A stretch of 64,000 nt of DNA from Paenibacillus humicus NBRC 102415 (GTDB lineage: Bacteria > Bacillota > Bacilli > Paenibacillales > Paenibacillaceae). Both the position numbers and the translations under genes were made by a program. The stretch spans positions 1 through 64,000 of the forward strand of contig NZ_BIMD01000013.1 in the NCBI RefSeq assembly GCF_004000905.1, given 5' to 3'. The notes under the pieces were generated by a model. The model ran no database searches, was not told the DNA's origin, and saw only the letters and a program-made list of their open reading frames with translations. Below, piece after piece: positions 25,901 through 35,046 of the stretch. How positions within the stretch are numbered: position 1 is the stretch's first letter; the number at the start of each line of letters is the position of its first letter.

Positions 25901-27290
25901 TGTCGTAACGACAACCTTCCAAGAAGGCGTTACTCCGGATGCCGAGTCGGCCGCTCTGATCAAGAAGTACGTCGACAAGCATCCTGAACTGACGGAATCC
26001 GTAGGCACGACGGACGGCTCCATCACGAGAACGGATGCCTACAACAGCGAATCCTCGCTGGGCAACCTGATTGCAGACGCTATGCGCAACGCTCCATTCG
26101 AAGGATCCAATGGTCCTGCGGACTTCGCGTTCATGAACCCGGGCGGCATCCGCGCCGACCTGCCGAAAGGCTCGATCACCTACGGCGACCTGGCGAAGGT
26201 ACAGCCTTTCGGCAACATGCTCGTGAAGCTGTCTCTGACTGGCGCCCAAGTCAAAACCCTGCTTCAACAACAATGGGCTTTGAACGCTGACGGAACACCG
26301 AACACGAAGACGCTGCAGATTTCCGGCCTGAAATATATCGCCGACTTCGGTCTGCCTGTCGAAAACCGTGTAACCAGCCTGCTTCTGGCAGATGGAACGC
26401 AGCTCGATCCGAACAAAACGTACACAGCTGTAGTCAACGACTTCATGGCTGCCGGCGGGGACAACTACAAAGTCCTGACGCAGGCATCGAACAAAGTTGT
26501 AGGCGACAGCGACTTGAAAGGCTTCTACGATTACATTCTCACCAAGTTCAAAAAAGGCGCGGTAACGGCTTCCATTGAAGGTCGGATTACGAACATCAAG
26601 AGTTCGGGAACAACGACGCCTCCGGTAATTGTACCAACGCCTGCACCATCCGCAACGCCTGCGCCATCCGCAACGCCTGCACCATCCGCAACACCGGCGC
26701 CATCCGCGACGCCAGCACCGAGCGCGACTCCGATTCCGGTGCCTGCATTCACCGACCTCGGCAACGTCGCTTGGGCTAAGTCCGCCATCGAAGAACTCGT
26801 GGCAAAAGGCATTCTGAAGGGCGTAGACGCAAATAAATTCGCTCCTCTGAAAAACCTGACCCGCGCCGAGTTCATCACGATGCTCGTTCGCGCTTACGGC
26901 CTGAACGATGCGGGAACGGCAACGTTCACGGACGTCAAGAAAGACGCTTGGTATACCGAAGCGATCGCAGCGGCTGTCAAAGCCGGCATCGTGAAGGGAA
27001 CCGGCAACAACAAATTCGAGCCGAACCGTGAAATTACGCGTGAAGAAATGGCGATCATGGCTGCGAATGCTCTGAAGCTTCAGCATGAGCTTGCCAAGGT
27101 CGACAAAAACGCCGCTCTGTCCAAATTCAAGGACAAAGGCAAAATCGCTTCCTACGCTCAGGAATCGGTTGCCCAGCTTACCGATGCGGGCATTCTGACC
27201 GGCGTTGACGCCAGCCAGTTCGCACCGAAAGGCATCGCCAACCGTGCGCAAGCGGCTGTCATCATCTCCCGCCTGCTCCAAGCTTCCTAA
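22905..27290 (+). CDS. Double 2',3'-cyclic phosphodiesterase/5'-nucleotidase with SLH anchor (YfkN-like)
   Basis: A 1461-residue exported enzyme. A signal peptide (residues 1-about 40, ending KAHAAA) is followed by a first calcineurin-type metallophosphatase (STTDVHTN, DNGDLIQG, GNHEFNYG) with a 5'-nucleotidase C-terminal domain. A second copy begins near 715 (GINDLHGQ, HNGDSVG, GNHEFDQG at about 802), again with a nucleotidase C-domain (YNSESSLGNLIADAMR, NPGGIRADL). A Pro-Ala-Thr-Ser linker leads to three SLH domains (about 1282-1461). The two-enzyme layout matches Bacillus YfkN, which hydrolyses 2',3'-cNMPs and nucleotides, but here the wall anchor is SLH, where sortase-type anchoring might have been expected. 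It probably scavenges phosphate and nucleosides at the cell surface. Confidence 0.92.
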   Translation: MNWKPKWNKPTASVLAAAVLSAQVIGAGVLTTGKAHAAAAAAPVDLTLLSTTDVHTNVYGYDYFKNAPSLTVGLDRAATLVKNARAEFPNNLLLDNGDLIQGTPLGTYVAQHSDFTPDNTTDIHPMMAALNAMGYDAATFGNHEFNYGLDFLERTIGQYNPKYDTLPGADFPYVNANIYIDDHDGDDSNDQNAFKPYVVLDKHVKDANGMDQTIRVALIGLVTPQIMEWDKVSLEGKVKTKDISQTAAKFAKEIRDNNEADVVVAMAHSGFDATSTEGQMEENAINALTKVAGIDAVTFSHSHKVFPTTGALDASFIDPDTKLPYNNSKAVVDNVNGRINGTPAVQAGFGGAYLGLINLKVVPAGDGKWAVDKAASKAQTRSIYKTDKDSAGKTVNVPTVEPDKAVQDAVGAAHQATIDYTGKKLGTTSAPMNSFFAMVQDDPTVQIVTNAQKWFVENELAGNADISAEVKNLPILSVGAPFKAGRNGPSEYTDISQGDLTIRSASDLYLYDNTLKAIKVKGSVIKDWLDMSAGAFNTISPRKSAAQPILNSKFAVYNFDVIDGVNYKYDVTKPAKYNPDGSIANANSSRVVDLTFEGKPVDPNQEFIVVTNNYRASGGGNFPGVKGADMILDTQKENREVLMEYIEKQGTVNPSADGNWSILPINGNVKVTFTSAPKAADVLPQGVSYTNTMDASSFGIFTLDRLKAAVPAPTKDVEVHLLGINDLHGQLDTVSTVSNKAAGTAPILATYLKNARAKYENSILFHNGDSVGASAPVSALERDKPTLEWLNMMQFDVGSLGNHEFDQGIDALKAQLYGGKDPKNDKIVHSGVDFDYVNANVIDNTTKKPLITPYVVKEVGGVKIGFIGTVTKATPSKVSPSGTAGVSFLSASEEVEALNKYAAELKAQGVETIIVLAHDPAKTTTTAGTTTTVGEAVDLANALPANSPIDVIVAGDDHAYANQVINGKLVVQAYSYGSAYEDIKLVIDYKTGDVKEKSAVVTTTFQEGVTPDAESAALIKKYVDKHPELTESVGTTDGSITRTDAYNSESSLGNLIADAMRNAPFEGSNGPADFAFMNPGGIRADLPKGSITYGDLAKVQPFGNMLVKLSLTGAQVKTLLQQQWALNADGTPNTKTLQISGLKYIADFGLPVENRVTSLLLADGTQLDPNKTYTAVVNDFMAAGGDNYKVLTQASNKVVGDSDLKGFYDYILTKFKKGAVTASIEGRITNIKSSGTTTPPVIVPTPAPSATPAPSATPAPSATPAPSATPAPSATPIPVPAFTDLGNVAWAKSAIEELVAKGILKGVDANKFAPLKNLTRAEFITMLVRAYGLNDAGTATFTDVKKDAWYTEAIAAAVKAGIVKGTGNNKFEPNREITREEMAIMAANALKLQHELAKVDKNAALSKFKDKGKIASYAQESVAQLTDAGILTGVDASQFAPKGIANRAQAAVIISRLLQAS
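26641..26730 (+). repeat. 18-bp tandem repeat in the nucleotidase linker
   Basis: Five 18-bp units of the type CTGCACCATCCGCAACGC encode PAPSAT repeats. They form the flexible spacer between the enzyme and its SLH anchor; copy number may vary. Confidence 0.85.
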
Positions 27291-27308
27291 GCTCCAATCA
27301 TGAACAAA

Positions 27309-27351
27309 GTGCGCCTCTGTCATCTCGCGATGGCAGGGGCGCACTTTTTTT
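27309..27351 (+). terminator. Terminator of the nucleotidase gene
   Basis: GTGCGCCTCTG and CAGGGGCGCAC (one mismatched or G-U position) form an 11-bp stem, with inner CATC/GATG pairing, followed by TTTTTTT. Confidence 0.9.
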
Positions 27352-27543
27352 GTTCTTTAGACAAGAACAGAAGCTGAAGGGTTACCTTTTCTCTAATTCT
27401 GCGACTTTCGGGAATGGGTTTTAGCTTCATTTCTTTTCGAACGGGTCGGCAGGCTTCATTCTCTGATCGCATTGAATTCATTTGTCTATCGATGTCAGGC
27501 TTCCATTCTTCCAGGCATAGACCTCATGAGGGAAATACCGTCT

Positions 27544-28176
27544 CTAGTCCTGGAGCTCTTCATTATTTCCCGGGGCATAATGCCGCATCAGCGATGCCGT
27601 TTCATGATCGAACGGGCAGCCGCGCAGCTCCAGCTTGAGTGCAACATCCTCCCGTTCCTCATCCGCAAGATTCTGACCGAATTTGAATTTGGCGGACAGG
27701 GAAGAGACGGTCAGCTTGACGACGGCAACGCCTTTGAGGCGAGGAATGTAGTCGGGATCTTCGGCGCTAATCGTTTTGTAGCCGCCATCGGGCTGCAGCT
27801 TGGCCATCATCGCTTCCAGCGCTTCGGCTTTCTCCTCCAGATTGTCCAGCGGAGCCGCCGTTCCCCGCAAAAGGACCGATTTGAAATAGGCTGTAGCCGG
27901 ACAAGCGAGGAGCGGATCCGAGAAATAGGAAGGGATCAGGGCGTATTCCTTGGCCACGCAGAAGCTGACTTCCCCGGAAGCCGCGATGCTCTTCATTTTT
28001 TCCCCTGCCCTGCTCCCATGGAAGTACAGATTTCCTTTGTGGTACACGAAATTAAGCGGCGTAATTCCCGGAGTTCCGTCCGGCCGGATGCTGGCCATGA
28101 AGCCGAATGTCATCTCCTTCAAGAAAGCCTCCAGCTCGATCTGATCGCGGCTTTGATCGAATTCTTTCCTTCTCAT
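27544..28176 (-). CDS. Pyridoxamine 5'-phosphate oxidase family protein
   Basis: A 210-residue split-barrel flavoprotein-type protein (NimA/PNPOx-like). FLKEMTFGFMASIRPDGTPGITPLNF, YFHGSRAGEKMKSI and ATAYFKSVLLRG are typical FMN/substrate-binding segments. It probably binds FMN or acts on a small oxidised substrate; whether it makes PLP cannot be told. The ATG at 28176 follows GAGGGGG. It is divergent from a MocR/PdxR regulator, which often controls a B6-related neighbour. Confidence 0.8.
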   Translation of the reverse strand: MRRKEFDQSRDQIELEAFLKEMTFGFMASIRPDGTPGITPLNFVYHKGNLYFHGSRAGEKMKSIAASGEVSFCVAKEYALIPSYFSDPLLACPATAYFKSVLLRGTAAPLDNLEEKAEALEAMMAKLQPDGGYKTISAEDPDYIPRLKGVAVVKLTVSSLSAKFKFGQNLADEEREDVALKLELRGCPFDHETASLMRHYAPGNNEELQD

Positions 28177-28312
28177 TGTCTATTCCCCCTCGTTAAGTCT
28201 GTCCTGCCGTTTCATCCCGGCCTTGGACCGCCGGCTTTCAGAGGCAAAGTCCATTTCGGAAGCAGGGTGAAAAAGAAGCCGTGCGGCTTGCTCTAGCTGA
28301 ACATTACAACTA

Positions 28313-28362
28313 AAGTGGATACAAGATAAGATCCAATTAAAGCCCATTCAAATAGACCACTT
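28313..28362. promoter_or_regulatory. Inverted repeats between the PNPOx-like and MocR genes
   Basis: AAGTGG (28313-28318) and CCACTT (28357-28362) are inverted copies 44 bp apart centre to centre. TGGAT/ATCCA (28316-28320, 28331-28335) form a nearer pair. Paired sites in a divergent intergenic region are usual for MocR-type regulators. This is a candidate operator only. Confidence 0.4.
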
Positions 28363-28382
28363 GACAAGGAGTAGGAAGAGGT

Positions 28383-29915
28383 ATGGAGATTCGGTTGGCT
28401 TTTGAACGTTATTTCCTCCAATCCGGGAGCAAAAGAGCGGCTCTGTACGATTCGCTGCGCGATGCCGTCCGGAGCGGACAGCTGAAGGAAGGGGAACGCC
28501 TTCCATCCTCCCGTTCTCTTGCCGAGCTGTACGGAATATCGAGAGGGACGGTTACTCAGGTCTATGACATGCTGTATGCGGAAGGCTACATTCAGGGAGA
28601 GCGGGGCAGCGGCACGTATGTTTCGCAGCGGATCCCTTATCCTTCGGCAAGGCCGGAGCGCGTGGAGCAGCCCTCCGAGCTGCTGTCGACATGGTTCAAC
28701 AGGCTGGACGAATTGAAAGCGGACAAAGAAGGCCCTCCTCCTTTTGCTCCTGAATCCCAGCAAGCAGGCCGTACGTTCGGTCAGCAGCTGTTCCAGTCGG
28801 GACAGACCGATTTTCGCCTGTTTCCCGTAAAGGAATGGAAGGTCGCGCTTCATGCCGCCGTTCGGGAATGCATGCAGGAAAATCTTCCTGACGGCTACAG
28901 GGAGATCCCCGGCTCCGGCCTATTCCGGCTCAGGGAAGCTGTGGCCGCTATGCTCTATATGGAGAGGGGAATCGCCGCTTCTCCAGAGGAGATTGTCATG
29001 ACGAGCGGCTCCAAGCAGGGGCTGGCCTTGCTGTTTCAAATTCTGGCCGAGCCGGGCCGGCGCATCGTGCTGGAATATCCATGTTATGGCGGCATCCGGG
29101 AAGCGGCCTCCGTAACCGGGGCCGAGCTCATTCAGGCGGCAGTGGATGAATGCGGAGCGATTCCTGGCAACTGGGATGCTGCGATAGCGGCATTGACGCC
29201 GAACCGCCAGTTCCCGACCGGGACGGTTCTGTCCGCCGGGAGAAGGAAGGAATGGCTTGCTTGGGCGGAGCGCCGCGGCGCGATTATCATTGAGGATGAT
29301 TACGACAGCGAGTTCCGCTATTCGGGAAGGCTGGGCGAGCCTCTCAAGGCGATGGACCGCAACGGGCGGGTCATCTATCTGGGAAGCTTCTCCCGCACGA
29401 TGTACAGCGGGCTGAGAATCGGCTATGCTGTCGTCCCGTCCTGGATGGCTCCTAGGCTCGCCCAGGCGAAAGCGTTTTATGAACCCTACGCTTCCGGGCA
29501 GCTGGAGCAGATGGCGCTGGCCCGCTTCATCGCGGAAGGCTCTTATGCCAAGCATCTGAGGAGGATGAAACGCCAGTACAAACGAAAGCTGGCAGCTCTC
29601 CACCGGGGACTCGACGAGCTGGAGGGAACTCCGTTCCGCTTCCGCCCCTCCGATGCAGGACTGCATCAATATGCGGAATGGACGGGCAGCAGCGCCGATT
29701 ACGACCGGCTGCTGCAGAGCTGCCGAAAAGGGGGAGTCGCCTGGCATGACGGGAGCAGCTATTTCGCGGGCGAGCCTGGAGGAAATAAGGACAAGCGCTT
29801 CGCTCTATTCGGCTTTGCCCACCTGGAGGAGGAAGAGATCGCCCAAGGCATGCAGGCTGTCGCCGAACAGTGGAGCGGGATTGCGGGGAATGGGGAAGAC
29901 AGCCGTCAAGCTTGA
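28383..29915 (+). CDS. MocR/PdxR-type GntR regulator with aminotransferase domain
   Basis: A 510-residue fusion: an N-terminal GntR winged helix (residues about 18-80: AVRSGQLKEGERLPSSRSLA, then GISRGTVTQVYDML), a linker, and a fold-type I aminotransferase-like domain with LTPNRQFPTGTV and IIEDDYDSEFRY. In this family the domain binds PLP through a Lys in GTFSKxxxPGLRLGY. Here the segment reads GSFSRTMYSGLRIGY, so Arg338 replaces the Lys. The protein may sense an effector without a covalent PLP link, or may not bind PLP at all. RBS AAGGAG; divergent from the PNPOx-like gene, its likely target. Confidence 0.88.
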   Translation: MEIRLAFERYFLQSGSKRAALYDSLRDAVRSGQLKEGERLPSSRSLAELYGISRGTVTQVYDMLYAEGYIQGERGSGTYVSQRIPYPSARPERVEQPSELLSTWFNRLDELKADKEGPPPFAPESQQAGRTFGQQLFQSGQTDFRLFPVKEWKVALHAAVRECMQENLPDGYREIPGSGLFRLREAVAAMLYMERGIAASPEEIVMTSGSKQGLALLFQILAEPGRRIVLEYPCYGGIREAASVTGAELIQAAVDECGAIPGNWDAAIAALTPNRQFPTGTVLSAGRRKEWLAWAERRGAIIIEDDYDSEFRYSGRLGEPLKAMDRNGRVIYLGSFSRTMYSGLRIGYAVVPSWMAPRLAQAKAFYEPYASGQLEQMALARFIAEGSYAKHLRRMKRQYKRKLAALHRGLDELEGTPFRFRPSDAGLHQYAEWTGSSADYDRLLQSCRKGGVAWHDGSSYFAGEPGGNKDKRFALFGFAHLEEEEIAQGMQAVAEQWSGIAGNGEDSRQA

Positions 29916-29981
29916 CCTGATTTCCGTCCGATCCGCTGTTGACCGGGAGAAAGAAGAGATTGAAACCGCCCTCTATCTTTG

Positions 29982-30016
29982 GTAAAGTATTGCGTAAAGA
30001 TTTACTAAAAAATTTA
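29982..30016 (+). promoter_or_regulatory. Probable autoregulatory operator of the LacI gene
   Basis: GTAAAGATTTAC (29994-30005) is near-palindromic and is flanked by GTAAAG (29982) and a direct repeat TTTACTAAAA/TTTACTAAAA (30001 and 30013). These AT-rich sites lie directly before the LacI start codon. The position fits LacI autoregulation. The start codon itself has no clear Shine-Dalgarno site. Confidence 0.5.
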
Positions 30017-30020
30017 CTAA

Positions 30021-31076
<1,056 letters not shown>

Positions 31077-31087
31077 GAGACTCAGAC

Positions 31088-33331
31088 ATGCCGGTAACCT
31101 ACCACGAAAAGGAACACGTTTTTCATCTCTACTCCAGCAAGATGAGCTATGTCATTCAAATTTTGAACGGCTTCCCTCTCCATCTGTATTGGGGCCGCCG
31201 TCTCCGGGACGAAGCGGGTTTCGAGAGCATGCTGAGCAGGGTCGAGAGAGCTTCCTTCTCCCCGACTCCGTTCCCGGAGGACCGGACGATCTCCCTGGAC
31301 GCGCTGCCGCAGGAATATCCCCAGTACGGAACGGGCGACTTCCGCGCTCCGGCCTACCAGGTGCAGCTTGAAGACGGGACCCGGATCACGGAGCTGCGCT
31401 ACGATTCGTACTCGATCTCCAAGGGCAAGCCTGGTCTGGAGGGGCTGCCTGCTGTCTATGCCGAATCGGAAGATGAAGCCGACACGCTGGAGCTGGTCCT
31501 GCGCGACGACTACTCCGGGCTCAATGTCATTCTCTCCTACACCGTGTTCAAGGATGCCGGCGTCCTGGCTCGTTCATCCCGGCTCCAGCTGGATGCGTCC
31601 GCCAAGCCGCTGAAGATTCTCCGGGCGCTGAGCGCGAGCGTCGATTTCCATGAGCAGGACTATGAACTCGTGTATCTGTCCGGCGCGTGGACAAGGGAGC
31701 GGCATGTCGTCCGCAGGCCGGTCGCGGCCGGGACGACTTCCCTGGAAAGCCGCCGCGGGTCGAGCTCCCATCAGCAGAATCCGTTCGCCGCGCTTGTCAG
31801 GGCGGATACGGGGGAAGAACAGGGAGAAGCCTACGGCTTCAGCCTCGTCTACAGCGGCAGCTTCCTGGCCGGAGCGGAAGTGGATCAATTCGGGATGACC
31901 CGGGTAAGCATCGGCATCCATCCGTTTGATTTCTCCTGGCGGCTGCAGCCCGGCGGGAGCTTCCAGACGCCCGAGGCGATCATGGTCTATTCCTCCGAAG
32001 GACTCGGCGGCATGTCCAGGACCTACCACCGCCTGTACCGCACCCGGCTCTGCCGCGGCAAGTTCCGAGATCAGCCCCGCCCGATCCTCGTCAACAATTG
32101 GGAGGCGACCTATTTCAACTTCAACGCGGAGAAGATCGAGGCGATCGCGAAGGCGGGGAGCGAGCTCGGCATCGAGCTGTTCGTGCTCGACGACGGCTGG
32201 TTCGGCAAGCGGGACAGCGACAACAGCTCGCTGGGCGACTGGGTCGTGGACCGCGCCAAGCTTCCGGCCGGCCTGGAGGATCTCGTCCGGCGCGTCAACG
32301 GCCACGGCATGCAGTTCGGCCTATGGTTCGAGCCGGAGATGATTTCTCCGGCGAGCGAGCTGTACGAGGCGCATCCGGACTGGTGCCTGCATGCCGCAGG
32401 CCGCAGACGCACGGAAGGGCGCTCCCAGCTCATTCTCGATCTGTCCCGCCAGGATGTGAGAGACTACCTGTTCGAGGCCATCAGCGGCATTCTGGGAAGC
32501 TGTCCGATCGCTTATGTCAAATGGGACATGAACCGCAACATGACGGAGATCGGCTCCGCGCTCATGGAGGCGGAGGGGCAGATGGAAGTCTCCCACCGCT
32601 ATATGCTCGGCCTGTATGAGCTGCTGGAGCGCATCGTGACCGCCTTCCCGGACGTCCTGTTCGAGAGCTGCTCCGGAGGAGGGGGCCGCTTCGATCCCGG
32701 GATGCTGCATTACATGCCGCAGACGTGGACGAGCGACGATACGGATGCGGTCGAGCGGCTTAAAATCCAATACGGAACGAGCATGGTCTATCCGGTCAGC
32801 TCGATCGGCGCACATGTATCGGACGTGCCCAACCATCAGGTCGGACGGACGGCTTCGCTGGAAATGCGCGGCGATGTGGCGATGTCGGGCAACTTCGGCT
32901 ACGAGCTCGATCTGACCAAGTTCGGCGAGCAGGAAAAAGAGATCGTGAAGAGACAGGTGGCGGCCTACAAGGAGCTGCGGAGCCTGATTCAGACGGGCGA
33001 TCTGTACCGGCTGAAAAGTCCGTTCCAGAGCAACGAGACGGCCTGGATGATGGTATCGGAGGATCGCCGCGAAGCGGTCGTATTCTGGTTCCGGACGCTG
33101 GCGGAGCCGAACGCTCCGCTGCGCAGGCTTCGGCTGGCCGGATTGGATCCGGACGCTTCCTACCGGGTAGCAGTGCTGCAGACGGCGGCGGATGCCGAAG
33201 CAGCCGCTGCGAAGCTGCCGGGAGCGGCGGAGGACGCGTCGGCCGGAGACAGGCTCATGCATCACGGCATTCCGCTTCCCCTGCTGCATGGCGATTTCAA
33301 GAGCATGGTCGTGAAGCTGACGGCGGTATAG
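31088..33331 (+). CDS. Alpha-galactosidase, GH36
   Basis: A 747-residue intracellular GH36 alpha-galactosidase that releases galactose from melibiose or raffinose-type sugars. An N-terminal beta-sandwich is followed by the TIM barrel with FVLDDGWFGKRDSDNSSLGD, GLWFEPEM, the nucleophile Asp in YVKWDMNR and the acid/base Asp in WTSDDTDAVERL; ESCSGGGGRFD binds substrate. No signal peptide is seen, so the sugars must be imported. No transporter gene adjoins it. The ATG at 31088 follows TAGGAGA and lies 11 bases after the LacI stop. Confidence 0.93.
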   Translation: MPVTYHEKEHVFHLYSSKMSYVIQILNGFPLHLYWGRRLRDEAGFESMLSRVERASFSPTPFPEDRTISLDALPQEYPQYGTGDFRAPAYQVQLEDGTRITELRYDSYSISKGKPGLEGLPAVYAESEDEADTLELVLRDDYSGLNVILSYTVFKDAGVLARSSRLQLDASAKPLKILRALSASVDFHEQDYELVYLSGAWTRERHVVRRPVAAGTTSLESRRGSSSHQQNPFAALVRADTGEEQGEAYGFSLVYSGSFLAGAEVDQFGMTRVSIGIHPFDFSWRLQPGGSFQTPEAIMVYSSEGLGGMSRTYHRLYRTRLCRGKFRDQPRPILVNNWEATYFNFNAEKIEAIAKAGSELGIELFVLDDGWFGKRDSDNSSLGDWVVDRAKLPAGLEDLVRRVNGHGMQFGLWFEPEMISPASELYEAHPDWCLHAAGRRRTEGRSQLILDLSRQDVRDYLFEAISGILGSCPIAYVKWDMNRNMTEIGSALMEAEGQMEVSHRYMLGLYELLERIVTAFPDVLFESCSGGGGRFDPGMLHYMPQTWTSDDTDAVERLKIQYGTSMVYPVSSIGAHVSDVPNHQVGRTASLEMRGDVAMSGNFGYELDLTKFGEQEKEIVKRQVAAYKELRSLIQTGDLYRLKSPFQSNETAWMMVSEDRREAVVFWFRTLAEPNAPLRRLRLAGLDPDASYRVAVLQTAADAEAAAAKLPGAAEDASAGDRLMHHGIPLPLLHGDFKSMVVKLTAV

Positions 33332-33342
33332 GATCATGAGCA

Positions 33343-33379
33343 CGCCCTGAACCGGGTTGCCGGTTCAGGGCGTCTTTTT
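33343..33379 (+). terminator. Terminator of the lacI-alpha-galactosidase operon
   Basis: GCCCTGAACCGG and CCGGTTCAGGGC form a perfect 12-bp stem, followed by GTCTTTTT. Confidence 0.9.
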
Positions 33380-33425
33380 GCCGGGCAGTCCCCATGGCTC
33401 CTATAAAAAGGAAGAGTCCGATAGA

Positions 33426-33454
33426 TTGACAGGGGAATTGGATTCAAATATAAC
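33426..33454 (+). promoter_or_regulatory. Sigma-A promoter of the HPP gene
   Basis: TTGACA, a spacer of exactly 17 bases, then TATAAC, 40 bases before the start codon. Confidence 0.8.
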
Positions 33455-33493
33455 CATATGACGAGGCAATGGTGATTTTAAGCGAGGTGTGCA

Positions 33494-34009
33494 ATGGAAG
33501 CGGGAACTTTTTGGTCCAAAATGAAGGGCGGCGGGAGAAGCGCGTTGAAGGCAAGCCCCAGAAATGCCGCGATCGGCGCCGCAGGAGGTTTTGCCGTAAT
33601 CGCAGTGCTCGCCCTGCTCACGCAAGCCTCCTCGTCGGCGTGGCTCATGGCTTCGTTCGGGGCCAGCTGCGTGCTTGCGTTCGGTGTCTGGGACGCGCCT
33701 TTGTCGCAGCCCCGAAATATTGTCGGCGGCCATCTGCTGTCGACCCTGATCGGTCTGATCCTGTCTCATTTGTTCCATGGGGGCGTATGGGTCATGGCTG
33801 CCGGCGTAGGGCTTGCGATCGGCCTCATGATGCTGACCCGCACGACGCATCCGCCGGCCGGGGCCGATCCGCTGATCGTCATCATGGCCGGCAGCGGATG
33901 GAGCTTCCTCGTCATGCCGGTGCTGATCGGGTCTATCGTCATCGTGCTGGCCGCATTGGTAGTGAATAATCTGGATCCGAATCGAAGGTATCCGACATTC
34001 TGGATCTGA
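33494..34009 (+). CDS. HPP family integral membrane protein
   Basis: A 171-residue membrane protein with four hydrophobic segments. It carries THPPAGADP, the His-Pro-Pro motif that names the family, and NPLDPNRRYP-like NNLDPNRRYPTFW at the end. HPP proteins are proposed to carry nitrite in some cyanobacteria and plastids; the role in Firmicutes is not settled. It has its own promoter and terminator. RBS GAGGTG. Confidence 0.85.
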   Translation: MEAGTFWSKMKGGGRSALKASPRNAAIGAAGGFAVIAVLALLTQASSSAWLMASFGASCVLAFGVWDAPLSQPRNIVGGHLLSTLIGLILSHLFHGGVWVMAAGVGLAIGLMMLTRTTHPPAGADPLIVIMAGSGWSFLVMPVLIGSIVIVLAALVVNNLDPNRRYPTFWI

Positions 34010-34056
34010 GCGGTCTTTTCAGCCTGCGTCTAATCTGCGCGCAAGCCATCCGCTTC

Positions 34057-34105
34057 AAAAAACCGCTCCGCACGGATGAGAATCCGTAAGCGGAGCGGCT
34101 TTTTG
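34057..34105. terminator. Bidirectional terminator between the HPP gene and psd
   Basis: CCGCTCCGC and GCGGAGCGG pair with an inner ACGGAT/ATCCGT stem, flanked by AAAAAA on the left and TTTTT on the right. It can end both converging genes. Confidence 0.88.
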
Positions 34106-34113
34106 ACGTTCAT

Positions 34114-34917
34114 TCAGGTTGATGACAGCTTGCCGAGCTGTTCGCCCATCTTGACCTTGAGGCCGACGGCCAGGTCTGTACGGGGCTCGAACGTGCCGTC
34201 CTCGAACAGCAGGACGACGGTGGAGCCGAACTCGAAGTAGGCCAGCTCGTCGCCGCGCCGGACTTCGGCGGTCTGAGGCTCGGTGTACCGGATGCTGCTG
34301 ACGTTGAGCGCGCCGACCTTGACGATGGCGATCTCGCCGCCATTGTGGGTCATGTACGTCACAAGCCGCTCGTTGCGGCTCAGCACGCGGCGCATTCTCG
34401 TGAGGCCGAATTCGTTCACCGGATACACGCGTCCAGGCAGATGCTCCCGCTCCACGATGACGCCGTCGGCCGGCACATGGATGCGGTGATAATCGGTCGG
34501 GCTCAAATAAAGAACCGCATAATAGCCGTTGCGATAATTCTGGATGCGGGGCGAGCCGTTGAGAAGCTCCTCGACCGTATAGTCCTGCCCCTTGATGCCC
34601 AGCATCGTGCCGTCCTGGATAGGGCCGGCTCCCGTCACAAGCGCGTCGACCGGGCTTACCGCCATATCCGCGGTATCGTCCACGGGGCGCATGCCGGGCT
34701 TCAGCCTGCGGGTGAAAAACTCATTCAATGTCGCGTATTCTTGGATTGCTCGCTCCGCTTCTTCGGTACGGATGCCGTACGTGCGGGCAAAACGGGGGAT
34801 AAATCCCCGGCTGGCTCTGGATTTAGCAAAGCTTCCCGTCAGGCGGGAAATCCATTTGCGGGATCCGAGCTCCGTCATATGGCGGAATAACCAGGTCCAC
34901 ATGCCTCCGCTCTTCAC
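34114..34917 (-). CDS. psd: Phosphatidylserine decarboxylase
   Basis: A 267-residue proenzyme that makes phosphatidylethanolamine at the membrane. SPVDALV and DYHRIHVPADG give the Asp and His of the self-cleavage triad. EFGSTVVLLFE holds the Gly-Ser cleavage site that yields the pyruvoyl group. The frame opens with GTG at 34917; an ATG at 34902 (MWTWLFRHM) is equally possible. Neither has a Shine-Dalgarno at normal spacing, since the site lies 1-2 bases away from each. No pssA adjoins. Confidence 0.9.
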   Translation of the reverse strand: MKSGGMWTWLFRHMTELGSRKWISRLTGSFAKSRASRGFIPRFARTYGIRTEEAERAIQEYATLNEFFTRRLKPGMRPVDDTADMAVSPVDALVTGAGPIQDGTMLGIKGQDYTVEELLNGSPRIQNYRNGYYAVLYLSPTDYHRIHVPADGVIVEREHLPGRVYPVNEFGLTRMRRVLSRNERLVTYMTHNGGEIAIVKVGALNVSSIRYTEPQTAEVRRGDELAYFEFGSTVVLLFEDGTFEPRTDLAVGLKVKMGEQLGKLSST

Positions 34918-35046
34918 GTCCTTTCGCTGTCAGCCATGCGGCGGTCTCGGTTCCGCTGCTCTAGCGGACCTATGCCGGCATAGGCCGTCCCGACTAGTGT
35001 GCCACATCCGCATGGACAAAGCAATGAAATCGGAGGTTTGAGGGAG

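Noticed and set aside
22860-27344. Antisense open frame of 1494 codons opposite the nucleotidase gene
   Set aside because: It exactly shadows the real gene, has no ribosome site or recognisable domain, and results from the GC-rich third positions of the coding strand.
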